Part shown: positions 46,301 through 55,140 of the stretch, in pieces | Layout: each line of letters starts with the position of its first letter | How positions within the stretch are numbered: position 1 is the first letter of the stretch | From: Paragonimus westermani | Taxonomy: Eukaryota; Platyhelminthes; Trematoda; Plagiorchiida; Troglotrematidae | Direction of reading: 5' to 3' | Assembly (NCBI GenBank): GCA_008508345.1 | Contig: QNGE01001216.1 | Location: 4,418 to 68,417 of the forward strand | Length of the DNA stretch: 64,000 nucleotides | Notes under the pieces: generated by a model | Seen by the model: only the letters and a program-made list of their open reading frames with translations | What the model was told of the DNA's origin: nothing | The model's database searches: none | Made by a program: the position numbers and the translations under genes

Positions 46301-48664
46301 GCAATTCGCAAGGAAGCACTAGACTGAAATTTCGTTCTTATTCGAGCTCGTCAGTGATGCATATCTTCGTTCGAGCCAAAACTGGCAATCCTGTTTGTGG
46401 GACGTGCGTGTTCATCACACCCTCTCACCCATCCCACGACAGGCATGGCGGACCAGTCATATCAAAACGCTCAACCATTGCCCCGTAGTCAGCGCGTACT
46501 CAGTGGGTGCTGCAACCACAATCAGTCAGTGATCAAGTGAAAAGGTTCTGTGTGGAGTTTTAAAATACCATCTGCGAAATCAACCACTCTGCAAGTGACC
46601 AGTCATGGCTCATGCATTGACACAGAAAATGCTTTTCTGTAGTGAAATCTTTTGGAGGGAAATCAATGAATACCGTGTTTCCCACATTACAGTGTTAAGC
46701 CTTCAAGGGACTGGTGAATAGTAGAAATGATGGACTCGTCTTTCCTACGTTCCGAATGATTGGATTTTGATTGAAAAGTAGCCTCTCTATTCATAAATCG
46801 CACAAAATGGAGATTGTACTATTAAACCTGGGATGTGGATGTAGCCATCCGGCGTGTTTTGAGAAGTCGAAGTTACTGCCGAATGAATCGACAGGTTGTA
46901 TCATCCTCATTTTCAAATGTATTTGTTATGATGGGCAATTCAAAACCACAGATTTCATATCTGGATTCAGAATTGGAACACAATGCTTCACATTGTAATC
47001 ATTTGCCAGTGATACTTGGGAGTTAAATAGCCGATCAGGTTACGTGGATTGTTTTTCACAGGCGATTGATCTTCCATACTCTTACCAAGGTTGCTTGTGT
47101 ACGATCTTCCGCGAAGACGTTGAGCAACGCGTAGCAATAAACCAATGATCCCAAATATTCAAAACAAGATTGGATCGCAATGCCACGGTACTGTTGAACG
47201 AATTATCAAAGTGAATATTCAGACAACCTCAACAGTTTCGATCGACAGATCGTTTTCAGGGAATGGGTTACAATTTGTTGTTGAACGGGCTAAATATGAA
47301 CCATAATCACATACTAAAGGCATTCATACCCTAAAGCGCTCTTCCGAGCAGTCAACAGGTTCAAATCAATGAGGATGAGCCGAGCTCCAAAAAAGGGGGT
47401 GCACGCACCACTCAAATAAAGTACAATGACCGACAATTGGCTATTCGCACAACCATCAAATTGACGTGACAAAACCAAATCGTCTAGGTCAAGGTCCAAT
47501 TAACGTCCAGAAACGGGGGAGGTTGAATGCAGAGGGATGAATATTTAGGGGAATTGGGTTGGGTCCGATTTTCACATGATTGTAGTTCAAAAACTCGATA
47601 CAGCTTGTAATTAACGTATACAAGATATTTGTACACTAGTTTCTTGTACATTGGGTAAGTTTGTTCTCCGTGTCGTCCGTTTAACATTTGGGGATCGCCG
47701 ATGTGAGCGTTCGGACAGCGAGGATTTTGTTCCGATCAGTCGATTTGCACCGTAGTTCTGCTGAGATAGCGGTAGTTTGCTGGCCCCTACTCAGATATAC
47801 TAGCAGATAAACCCGCTGATATGGCTGCAGTAATGTTTGGATATTTTCGTTTGACGTCAAACGTAGGTGGTTAGTGAACCCCTCATTGAGAATTTATTTT
47901 TAATAGCGTCTTTCGTGTGTGTTATCTGAACGATTCTGTGATTGTAAAGTTTCCTTGTCGATTATTGTTGACCCATTCAGTTGAGCCATTTGACTGTTCC
48001 CTTACAGTTTTAAAGCTATCTGTGTGAGCAAATAGACAAATGTGATCATACGCGGTTACATTTGTATAATTGTTTGGTAACCTGGTTCCAACACATGGAC
48101 AATCAGATTGTAATTTTAAATCACCATACTCGAGCTCAATATGTACATAGGTTGTGTATTTTGACGATCCTGTCCTAGTTACACACGAAAGCAGGCTACT
48201 GATATCTCATCAACATCCATGCTCACTTACCGGACATTGATACGGTCCTTTCAACCTCATTTTCACACCGAATCCATCAACAAAATGACTTTTCGCAAAA
48301 GCATTCACTGCCTCTCTTTTACACCACAACTTTTGTGGCAGGTCGATACACAGCATATAGTCCCATCCGATAGGATTGGGCTAACGGCCATTTTGCAGTG
48401 ATGAACAGCGGTTGATCACAGTGTACCTTATCTCTCTGTCTATTACTTCATTTCTTCTTCTGTATATGCACCTGCATATTTTATAATCTACCACAGTTGT
48501 CTGCACCCAATTATTTACTTTTCACAGTCCTCTTTTCTTACGTTTTCATATCACAGAATCATTCTCCAATTGGCTGTGGAATGCAATGGTGTGGTTGTTT
48601 CCAACGATCAGTTTCGCAACTACCGAGAAGAGAATGAACAGTTTAAAGACCTAATCGATCACCG
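34246..48664 (+). CDS. N4BP1/KHNYN-like KH-NYN endoribonuclease, multi-exon, 3' end not found
   Basis: Exons 34,246-34,392, 34,440-34,914, 38,133-38,310, 44,463-44,675 and 48,557-48,664 join in frame to 374 residues with GT-AG boundaries throughout. Residues 1 to about 140 resemble the KH-like region of N4BP1/KHNYN (LRFIGPESVSL; then ICVMGFETILLKGRKIDIER). Residues about 255-374 form a Zc3h12a/NYN ribonuclease domain: VVIDGSNVAFAHG, a PHGIWLALEFFLKRGH helix, VVAVVPRFRR, DDDR and GVVVSNDQFRNY. The presumed metal-binding acids D260, D335-337 and D355 and N263 all remain, so activity is plausible. Family members cleave RNA in the cytoplasm or nucleolus; vertebrate KHNYN and N4BP1 act against viral RNA. 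The linker is much shorter than in vertebrates. The carboxy block (the L-L-x-F-x-F-V-G-D-x-F-M region) was not found. Confidence 0.82.
34440..34914 (+). CDS. KH-NYN gene exon 2
   Basis: The acceptor TTGCAG ends at 34,439 and the donor GTAAGT starts at 34,915. It encodes residues 50-207 in one frame and ends after one base of a codon. LRFIGPESVSL at the start matches the spacing of the F-x-G-x-E-S block of N4BP1. VMGFETILLKGRKIDIERCH then fits the second KH-like unit. The rest is a leucine-rich helical segment without a family match. Confidence 0.78.
35066..35128 (+). CDS. Candidate 63-base micro-exon of KH-NYN gene
   Basis: The segment lies between CAGCAG (acceptor) and GTAGGT (donor). It takes up two bases of the split codon and leaves one, exactly the phase needed between exons 2 and 3, so it can be included or skipped without a frameshift. 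It would add a charged peptide, FDSANERKIVERRQWKRFCI. There is no homology support and the tract before the acceptor is weak. RNA evidence is required. Confidence 0.35.
36040..36109 (-). repeat. Relic of RTE 3' region
   Basis: About 70 bases align with 27,691-27,752 (shared blocks CTTTGCAAACAA and GAGTTGCAGATGA versus CCTTGCAAACAA and GAGCTGCAAGTGA). This suggests a small leftover of the same LINE family on the minus strand. Confidence 0.5.
38133..38310 (+). CDS. KH-NYN gene exon 3, start of ribonuclease domain
   Basis: The exon takes two bases to finish the codon split after exon 2, then encodes a basic linker (GSVYKRLDATCVSAIPVVKE) and finishes with LRSVVIDGSNVAF, the first strand and catalytic loop of the NYN domain (D260, N263). 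It ends GC at a GTAAGT donor. The missing third base is supplied by exon 4, restoring Ala-His-Gly. Confidence 0.88.
39084..39106 (+). repeat. CT microsatellite
   Basis: A nearly uninterrupted run of CT dinucleotides with one G substitution. It lies in intron 3 and is of no obvious function. Confidence 0.9.
39423..39572 (+). CDS. Candidate 150-base cassette exon inside the NYN domain
   Basis: Between an AG at 39,421-39,422 and GTAAGC at 39,573 lie 150 open bases. The first base completes the exon-3 codon (GC+C, Ala), 49 codons follow, and the last two bases pair with the first base of exon 4 (GG+G, Gly). Inclusion therefore keeps frame and inserts 50 mostly polar residues (DDTVDYSEQASVDTVRDRP, then HEQNAPVIRDSIS) between SNVAF and HGLQ. 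Skipping gives the canonical domain. The codons look ordinary and coding-like, but no homologue is known to me. Confidence 0.4.
41282..41530 (+). repeat. Ty3/gypsy LTR (5'), sense to host gene
   Basis: About 249 bases starting TGTCTGTGGGTC, with a TATATAAATA box at 41,304-41,313 and ending TTTTCA. A second, inverted copy lies at 49,538-49,780, and both share the TATA region and the interior. It is followed within six bases by TGGCGACGAAAG, a Mag-lineage-like primer-binding site. LTR limits are estimated from the homology. Confidence 0.6.
41536..41690 (+). pseudogene. Ty3/gypsy primer site and gag start, frameshifted
   Basis: After the primer-site-like TGGCGACGAAAG, one frame reads KEFTTPLTSEQVQTILQQQQ. 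A one-base shift continues as KQFEQAQLKPVEVTQ. Together these match the glutamine-rich amino end of gypsy-type gag. The expected initiator appears changed to AAG. Nothing of pol follows; the remaining sequence to 42,180 is open in places but unassigned. Confidence 0.55.
43588..43693 (-). repeat. Interspersed repeat copy B
   Basis: Inverse of the block at 1,900-2,000. Both contain GTTGGCGGCATC followed by a CTGTCACA-TGACCGAA core and a CG-rich tail. It is an old, unidentified dispersed family inside intron 3. Confidence 0.55.
44463..44675 (+). CDS. KH-NYN gene exon 4, core of ribonuclease domain
   Basis: The acceptor CGTAG ends at 44,462 and the donor GTGAGT starts at 44,676. It begins HGLQQKFSPHGIWLALEFFL and passes through VVAVVPRFRRGLGGELFDRL to YSSSRVVND and VADDDR, covering the middle strands and helices of the Zc3h12a-type NYN fold. 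The spacing from DGSN to DDR is as in the family. D335-D337 supply the second acidic cluster. It ends two bases into an Arg codon completed by exon 5. Confidence 0.9.
45290..45470 (-). repeat. SINE-like tRNA-headed repeat
   Basis: On the minus strand the segment carries an A-box-like AGTGGTGCAGTGGTCG and a strong B-box-like GGTTCAAACCCC. The downstream body includes GAGCTCTAACAGGAGCGAAA, matching the GAGCTCTAATGAGAGCGAAA block of the 15.5-16.7 kb cluster. It is a divergent single copy. Another partial body lies on the plus strand near 45,600-45,670. Confidence 0.65.
46275..46450 (-). repeat. Degenerate SINE-like repeat
   Basis: This retains the TTCGCATTGATATA, AAGCACTAGACT and TTCGAGCTCGTCAGTGATGC blocks of the SINE-like family in minus orientation, but its B box is eroded. 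Confidence 0.5.
47093..47607. repeat. Solo Pao/BEL LTR with 5-bp target duplication
   Basis: The LTR spans 47,098-47,602 (505 bases), starts TGTACGATC and ends CTCGATACA, with short inverted ends TGTA/TACA. It is flanked on both sides by GCTTG (47,093-47,097 and 47,603-47,607), a perfect 5-base target duplication. It is nearly identical to the LTR at 52,963-53,465. Recombination between two LTRs of a full insertion is the usual origin. It lies in intron 4 of the KH-NYN gene. Confidence 0.9.
48557..48664 (+). CDS. KH-NYN gene exon 5
   Basis: The acceptor ATCACAG ends at 48,556 and the donor GTAAGC starts at 48,665. The first base completes Arg of DDDR, then IILQLAVECNGVVVSNDQFR (D355, the last catalytic Asp) and EENEQFKDLIDHR. 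This matches the family pattern DDR-[FI]-[IL]-x-L-A, G-[VI]-[VI]-V-[ST]-N-D-x-[FY]-R and the following I-x-x-R. It ends two bases into an Arg codon, so a further exon must follow. Confidence 0.9.
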
Positions 48665-49144
48665 GTAAGCTCGCGTTATCCTAAGTGTATTTTGCGAAAC
48701 ATTTGATCTTTGGTGCTGTTGAAACCTCAACACCTGGTAGCAATCCACCAATGCACTCTGACCGTACTAAGTGGTCTTGACACGTAACCCGGTACATCGC
48801 ACGACAACGCGATTTGTAGTGTGTAGGATGATAACTCAAATTTCACTTCTTTTCTCTCCAATGCCTGTTCCAATTTACCGAACATATACATTCCAATTGG
48901 TCTGGTAAAATGTTTAAAACCTTTGCACGTTATGCTATCCAGTGAACTTCTTGACGAATGTATTTTCATACAAATTTTTAAGCAGACATTGCACTCATCG
49001 GAAGCAAGTGGGTGTTAAGGTTCGTTTTTTTACATAGCTGTCTCACTAAACTACAGTGCAATAATTGTTCACGAAAGTAGCTGCTATGTTGTTTCTTTAA
49101 ACATTCTCTCGGACTTCACCTACTTATACTATTGTTGTTCTCAG

Positions 49145-49268
49145 TTGTTTACTGTCTAGTCTTACTATGGGCACAGTACCACACACATCTGCATTATGTG
49201 CATCATCTGGCAGCAATCCAGTAAGTGAAATTTCTACATTTACCAGTATTCATGGACTTGATTTGTAG
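49145..49268 (+). CDS. Weak candidate terminal exon of KH-NYN gene
   Basis: After an acceptor TTCTCAG the first base completes Arg and a frame runs CLLSSLTMGTVPHTSALCAS onward to a TAG at 49,266-49,268; a GTAAGT at 49,221 offers a donor instead. The phase fits, but the peptide does not resemble the expected family block, so it is either a divergent end or a false exon. Confidence 0.25.
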
Positions 49269-49537
49269 TGCGTTGGAGTTGTCCGTAATTTTCCAGTAAA
49301 TTTTCGCACATGAGTTGTGAAGTACATATTAGACAGGCAAAATCTGCTGTCGGATATACCTTGTGTATCGCCATCATACACCGTTATCGGGTATGAAATT
49401 GATGGAAAACTCAACCGTCGGCTTCCGCTTTTCCTTTCGATAAAGCAGATAGGTCAATTTATTTCACAACTTATCTTCATAGGATGTTTATTCTCCACCG
49501 ACATTGAGTTTGTCGGATGGGCTACCCAAGCATTTTT

Positions 49538-49780
49538 TGCAAGCCCTCCAAAAGAGTTCCCTTGTTTGTTCACGATATAGTAATGCGGTTGATAGAAATC
49601 GAATTCTCCTCTTCGTCATGAAGAGAACGGGAAACTCCAATCTCGAGAATAACGCGACTGTCTCCGTTAGTTGATCCCAAGACAAACCGAAAGTCGACTG
49701 CAAAAAGCAACTTTGCTCCCCTCAAAAAGGTGCGAATCGAGAAAATTATAGGGTATTTATATACTGCATGATGACCTACA
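49538..49780 (-). repeat. Ty3/gypsy LTR, inverted copy
   Basis: The reverse complement matches 41,282-41,530, including the TATATAAATA box, and ends GGGCTTGCA without a primer-binding site beyond. It is either a solo LTR or the 3' LTR of a lost element. It sits 24 bases from the single N at 49,804, so its junction with the Pao remnant may be an assembly product. Confidence 0.65.
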
Positions 49781-49804
49781 AACGTTCTGGAATCAAACGA
49801 TTTN

Positions 49805-50800
49805 CATTAGCCAGCATCAGCCGTCCACCCACTCGCATTATCCCATTCACCAAAGTAGGGTTCAGTTTGCGAAGTGGGCTTTCATTTGACAACTGCGCTG
49901 TTTGTCCAGACTCATGCGACTTCATCGAGATGGACAGTTCGCCCGGAGAGGGTCGGCGCGCTCTGAAGGAGGGATGGTATCCAACACTTCTCTGCTGTTT
50001 GAGACCTACTTTCTCAGCCGAAAACCTTCTTTATGAAGCAGACCACAAATTTGCATAACGCTTGGCGACCTTAACGTCCATCCGTGACACGAGGCAATCA
50101 TCAACGTAGAAGTTATCCATCACTGCCCTCTTCGTCATGTCGTCTAACAGGTGCCCATAATCGTCGGCTGTTTATCATAGGGCGAAATTAGCATAGAAAG
50201 GAGAGGACTTAGCTCCGAACGGATGCGCGCTCATCTGATACTCCGTAGTGTGCACGTCCAGGTTATCATCCGCCCACCAAAGGAAGCGGAACGCTCCCCG
50301 ATGCTTCTCATGTATTCTTACTTGCAAGAACATTTCCTCAATGTCTGCTGCAACGGCAATAGNCCAAAGGGAGCGGAACGCTCCCCGATCCTTCTCAGGT
50401 ATTCTTACTTACAAGAACAATTCCTCAACGTCTGCTGCAACGGCAATAGGTTCTGCTCGGAACCTGAGTAGCACACCTGCCAGCTTAGCGGTCACATCCG
50501 GCCCCTGATAGAGTCTATCGTTCAGCGAGTAACCCTAAAACTTCGCCGCACAATCAAAAACAACTCGTAATTTGCCCGGTTTTTCAGGATTCACCACGGA
50601 GTGATGTGGTAGATACCACCTCCTGGGGTAAATTGGCTCAGGCTGGCATTTAGGAACTTCTTCTACGTAACCTTTGTCAGTTTGACTGCTAATGACTGAG
50701 CTGTACTGTAGCCGCAATTTTGCGTCCTGCAGAAATCTTTTGCGCAGACAGGACAATCTTTTCGACGCCAAAGCGTAATTATTGCCCCAACCTATCGTCT
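49805..50800 (-). pseudogene. Second Pao element: RT fused to pre-integrase remnant
   Basis: On the minus strand 50,535-50,771 encodes the RT fingers (YPRRWYLPHHSVVN, KPGKLRVVFDCAAKF). Near 50,370-50,460 it reads [13 protein letters not shown] (motif A). Near 50,110 it reads NFYVDDCLVSR, with both catalytic Asp kept. Soon after, the frame shifts and jumps to LSNESPLRKLNPTLVNGIMR and VGGRL (49,830-49,900), the segment just before integrase. RNase H and the integrase core are missing, so about 2 kb is deleted. An 86-base duplication around the N at 50,363 disrupts the RT. Confidence 0.8.
50277..50449. repeat. 86-bp tandem duplication across a single N
   Basis: Positions 50,277-50,362 and 50,364-50,449 are two copies with six differences, separated by one N at 50,363. 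In the RT only one copy is needed to keep the protein colinear. This pattern is what an assembler leaves when overlapping contig ends are joined without merging. Confidence 0.85.
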
Positions 50801-51086
50801 CACTTCAACATGGGTGAGGCACTTCATAGTGCCCATGGACTAGCTTCACTGAATCACGCACGATTGACAGAGCTGTGAGATCATCGCGTGAAAGAGACGG
50901 TCCTAATATCACGGTATCACTGAACTCCATATCGTACAACCTGATGACCACATCTGCCAGAATAGTTCCATCATGACAGACGCAATTAACTGAGACAACT
51001 TCACTCGGCTTTCTCTGGAGAGGGCCACTAAGAACCCAGCCAAGTAACGATCTGACTGCGTAGGGTTGCCCGCGCTTTTCGAGTTT

Positions 51087-52151
51087 CTAATCCATAACCC
51101 AGTGAGCTTCAGGCACGTCACATCCGGTAAGGATGGTCACATTAGTGTCGTGAATCTCGTCGAATGGAAGATCTTCCAGGTGTGACCATCTTTGGGCTTC
51201 CTCTTTTATCGACGCGACAGGTCGTATGGATAGATCGACCACTGAATAAACATTATTGATGTCAACTGTCTCTTGTTCGTCTAAGGAAACAATCCTCAGG
51301 CGAACATTCTTGCAACGGGTGGTGGTTAACCCATTCACCGTTGTGACGGACAAGGTGGACTGAGTACTAGCGACACTGATACGCTCGAGTAGATCCTCTT
51401 CCACTAGAGTAGTGTCGGAGCCGGGAGCTAAGAACGCATACGTTGAGATTGGACTGTGTATCGAGTCGACTTTCACTTGTACTATGCCCAGCCTTGTATG
51501 CTTTTCAAATGTGCTAGCCATATTACAAGTAACTTGATGTCCACTACCTGTCTCGGCCACGGGCTCTGTGTGCGTGTGGTGCAGCAGGTTATGGTGACGC
51601 CCGCCGCAGCCGACAGCATCACAACGCGCCTTGACCCTGCAGTCTGAGGCTCGGTGGTGTGATTCAAGGCAAACGAAGCAACATCCAAGCCGTCGTAAGC
51701 CATCCCATCTCATGGGTACACTCATGGCTAAGAAGGAATCACACACCTCGATGGTGTGCTTCTGAGAACACAACACGCAACTGACTTGAGGGTCGTTGGC
51801 CCGGTCTCGGCTAACGAGAAGGCTGGCTGACTCGAGGGGACCTCTTTTAGTATCTTGCCGGTTGCTCCCAGACGGATGCGCTGTCCTCGATTCCTTCCGT
51901 TCACTTTCAATGACTACCTGACCATGCCTGCTGCGTGCAATTCTCGCACAACGCGAGATAAACTCGGTCAGTTCATCAAAGGACGGCTGTTGTGCCATAC
52001 CAAAGATGTGGTCCGCAGTTTCCGCCCACTTATGTTGTAGGTGAACTGGTAGGGCTCTCACAGTACTCTCCAGTGTTGTCACCGAGTTGAGATCGGCCAT
52101 AGAGTTCATTTGACCCAATGCAATAGAACAGTTCTGCATTTGTATGGACAA
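51087..52151 (-). pseudogene. Second Pao element: gag zinc array and protease
   Basis: A 354-codon open frame covers the carboxy half of gag with a zinc-binding array (CVLCSQKHTIEVC, CCFVCLESHHRASDC, CGGRHHNLLHH) and the protease region. The protease motif reads TYAFLAPGSDTTL, where the first Pao copy has FLDNGSDTTL, so the catalytic Asp is replaced. The frame ends in the conserved GCDVPEAHWVMD block. Pol follows in other frames near 50,800-51,120 (GTILADVVIRLYDMEFSDTV). Confidence 0.85.
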
Positions 52152-52424
52152 CTGCGATTAAGCTTCGACGCTGTTGCCTACATATCCGACGTTGGGTAGC
52201 AGACCATCTATCGTAGATCTAGCGACAAAATATGGCTGTCCGTAGAGTTCCTTCAGCAACTGTCGTGCTCTGCGATAGCCAGCGCTAGGTTCTAGCATGC
52301 CACACTCATCTATCGACTCCCTAGCTCAACCCTTGCAGTGATACATAAGATAAAGGAGTCTCTGGCCATCATTCGGCACTTTAGATTCGACCTAGCTCTC
52401 GTACTGACAGAAATTTTCAATAGG

Positions 52425-52923
52425 TCATCGGGTTGCCATCAAAAACCCAAGTTTAATCTTTGGCAGCGCCAAGGTCGCAGACAGTGGAGCTAGCGCGGAG
52501 CCAACCTCTGCACAAGACGAGGTAGATACTGGTTCTGCGGTGCGGACTGTCACCGAATTCACCCGCACCCCACAGTCATCAAAAAAACCTGTGAATGTGA
52601 GCATTCCGCTCACTTCCACTATCATTGTTTTTTGTCTCCACATGCTCATCACAGATATCCTCATCTTCGTCAGCTAGCATAGCGTTTAGCCTAGCCTCCT
52701 CTACTTCTGACTAAACTCGCAATAAAACCATCTGTAATTCAACTTCTGCCTTGAGTTGCCTTTCTTTCAGTTCAGCCCGTAACAACGCAGATCTGGCCTG
52801 AACATGGCTATTACAACTAACATGGGAACTAGGGCATGAGATAGAATCAATAACACCTTTGGCTTGCTCGACTGAATTCAATTGACCATCCAGAATAGGT
52901 TGTTTCTTGAAATTGTCAGACAT
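52425..52923 (-). pseudogene. Second Pao element: gag amino end
   Basis: The start ATG is complementary to 52,921-52,923, forty bases inside the LTR edge. It encodes MSDNFKKQPILDGQLNSVEQ, then a coiled, charged segment (LLRAELKERQLKAEVELQ). A stop near 52,711 and a frame change near 52,425-52,664 break it before it reaches the 52,151 frame. Confidence 0.7.
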
Positions 52924-52962
52924 CACCAGGGGTTAAGCAGACTGGGGATCAATGTTGGGTAC

Positions 52963-53465
52963 TGTACGATCTTCCACGAAGACGTTGAGCAACGCGTAGC
53001 AATAAACCAATGATCCCAAATATTCAAAACAAGATTGGATCGCAATGCCACGGTACTATTGAACAAATTATCAAAGTGAATATTCAGACAACCTCAACAG
53101 TTTCGATCGACAGATCGTTTTCAGGGAATGGGTTACAATTTGTTGCTGAACGGGCTAAATATGAACCATAATCACATAATAAGGCATTCATACCCAAAAG
53201 AGCTCTTCCGAGCAGTCAACAGGTTCAAATCAATGAGGATGAGCCGAGCTCCAAAAAGGGGGTGCACGCACCACTCAAATAAAGTACAATGACCGACAAC
53301 TGGCTATTCGCACAACCATCAAATTGACGTGACAAAACAAAATCGTCTAGGTCAAGGTCCAATTAACGTCCAGAAACGGGGGAGGTTGAATGCAGAGGGA
53401 TGAATATTTAGGGGAATTGGGTTGGGTCGGATTTTCACATGATTGTAGTTCAAAAACTCGATACA
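52963..53465 (-). repeat. 5' LTR of second Pao element
   Basis: This 503-base sequence has TGTACGATC and CTCGATACA ends and is nearly identical to the solo LTR at 47,098-47,602. Gag begins directly inside it on the minus strand. The right flank AGTTG does not match the solo LTR's GCTTG duplication, so the two LTRs belong to different insertions. The partner 3' LTR is absent. Confidence 0.85.
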
Positions 53466-55140
53466 AGTTGTAGAGTGATAAGCCTTTAGCCTCATTACAG
53501 CGTGTATAGGTCGTAGTTCCCCACATATTCCCGAGTGTGGCGGCCGGGGCGTTGACAATAAACAAATTTGACTCGATGGATTTAAAAATGTCAGACAGGA
53601 TCATCGGGATTCAGCCTAAATAATTTCCTTATTCAGCTAAGTTCAGTTCATTTTTCCGAACGAAACGGCTTCACCGGTTTCACTGGTTTTTGAGGAGCTG
53701 GAGGCATGGCACTCGCACAATACCCTCGTTTCCCGGTATTCTTGTGTAAATCTCTTGCACAGAATGCGTTGTCTCACAACTGATTCGATTGCAGTTTGGT
53801 ACGCAATCGTTGCGTAGTTATTTTAGGCCCTGGATGCAATAGCGTTTCCATTTTCTTCAGGCATGTACCCACGACTCTGTGTACGGCTGCTGCAGAAGGC
53901 CCGATAAGAACTTAACAACACTTCCTTCGGCCGTGCGAGTAATTACACACAGCGAATGTTTGCTCTCCTCTCGAAGACCTGCCTATCATCCTGTTTATCA
54001 CCTCATCACTTTCAATCTAGTATTCATAAGAATATATATTATACGGATTTACAGAAGTCCTTCTGCATTTTAAGATGCATCTTTCCACATATATGGGTTG
54101 CTGAGCGAGCGGACATCTGTGCATCCTCGAATTTGCCTTCATAGTATGTTTCACTGAGTTAAGTGAGAATACTATTCTGATAGACAAATTAAGATGTGTC
54201 GTATTTTACATATTATTTGGGAATTTTTTACCATTTCAAGTAAACTCGATATAACTTCCATTCTACTGAATTTTCACAAATGTTTGTACGAAAGGAGACC
54301 GACCGTCGCGGAATGGACTGGAACCAACCGTGCGGTAATATTCTGTATTCTCAGCTAAAATTAGCCAATTATCCTACTTCCAAACATCGTCGAAAATATG
54401 CGGCTTGTTTTCTAACGCTGTCACCTTCTTGCATTTTGACGCCTTTTGAGAATACTTCTGGATGGTTCTTCAGGAGCTGCTTTTAAAATCGTCAGTAGAC
54501 GACTGTCGAACTTATACCCGCACATCTACTAGCAATTATTGACCGTCTGCTCTGATCACATGAACTGCTGATAAAGTGAGAGTTTCCGAGCTGTTGCGAG
54601 CGTTGAAACATGAAGCAGCAAACACCTAGAGAGTGTCCACTGTTTTGTGCGAAATAACAGTGGCGTACATTTCTTAACGCACGTGTGAGAAGCGCGCAGT
54701 AGAGTGGCAGAATGAAAGACTGTATGCAGGAAGAAAGAAGAGATTAGGGACGAAGTAGGATAGGAGGTGATATCAGTGAAGGCACACGGGGGCACGTGCG
54801 TTCCAGCGGAAATGCCCCCCTTGTGATGATGCAGTCATCTAGATGTTTCTTGAAATCGTCTGTTGAAGGTGCTAGGATAGCTGTCTTCGAGCGCACACCT
54901 TATGTCGAACAAACTCGGACAATAAAACTACATCACTGAAGTAATTGGTTGTTGTGTGATACAAAAACCTTGTACTCATGACCTCCTGAGAATCACCCCA
55001 TCGGCGGATGTGAGAAAATTTTTGTTGAGGTGAGTCGTGGAGCGTAGGATCCCCTATATTGGCATAACGTTCCCTCCAAAACACCTGTTGGATGTGAGAA
55101 ACAATTCCGGGTTCGACAGATGGTTCTCATGCGACGTAGA
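53466..55140. other. No gene recognised
   Basis: On the minus strand 53,651-53,911 is open for 87 codons except for one TGA at 53,774-53,776, with a proline-lysine-rich end (PPAPQKPVKPVKPF). No family was recognised. Other frames (plus 54,280-54,486; minus 54,556-54,795) have no motif. Confidence 0.35.

Larger units (their letters stand above)
44676..48556 (+). other. Intron 4 of KH-NYN gene
   Basis: The 3.9-kb intron holds SINE-like copies near 45.3 and 45.6 kb, a degenerate one near 46.3 kb, and a Pao solo LTR (47,098-47,602) with target duplication. No additional exon was recognised. Confidence 0.65.

Noticed and set aside
47093..53465. Interpretation of the two similar LTRs as the ends of one 6.4-kb Pao element
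   Set aside because: The left LTR is flanked on both sides by its own GCTTG duplication and the right flank differs, so they are separate insertions.
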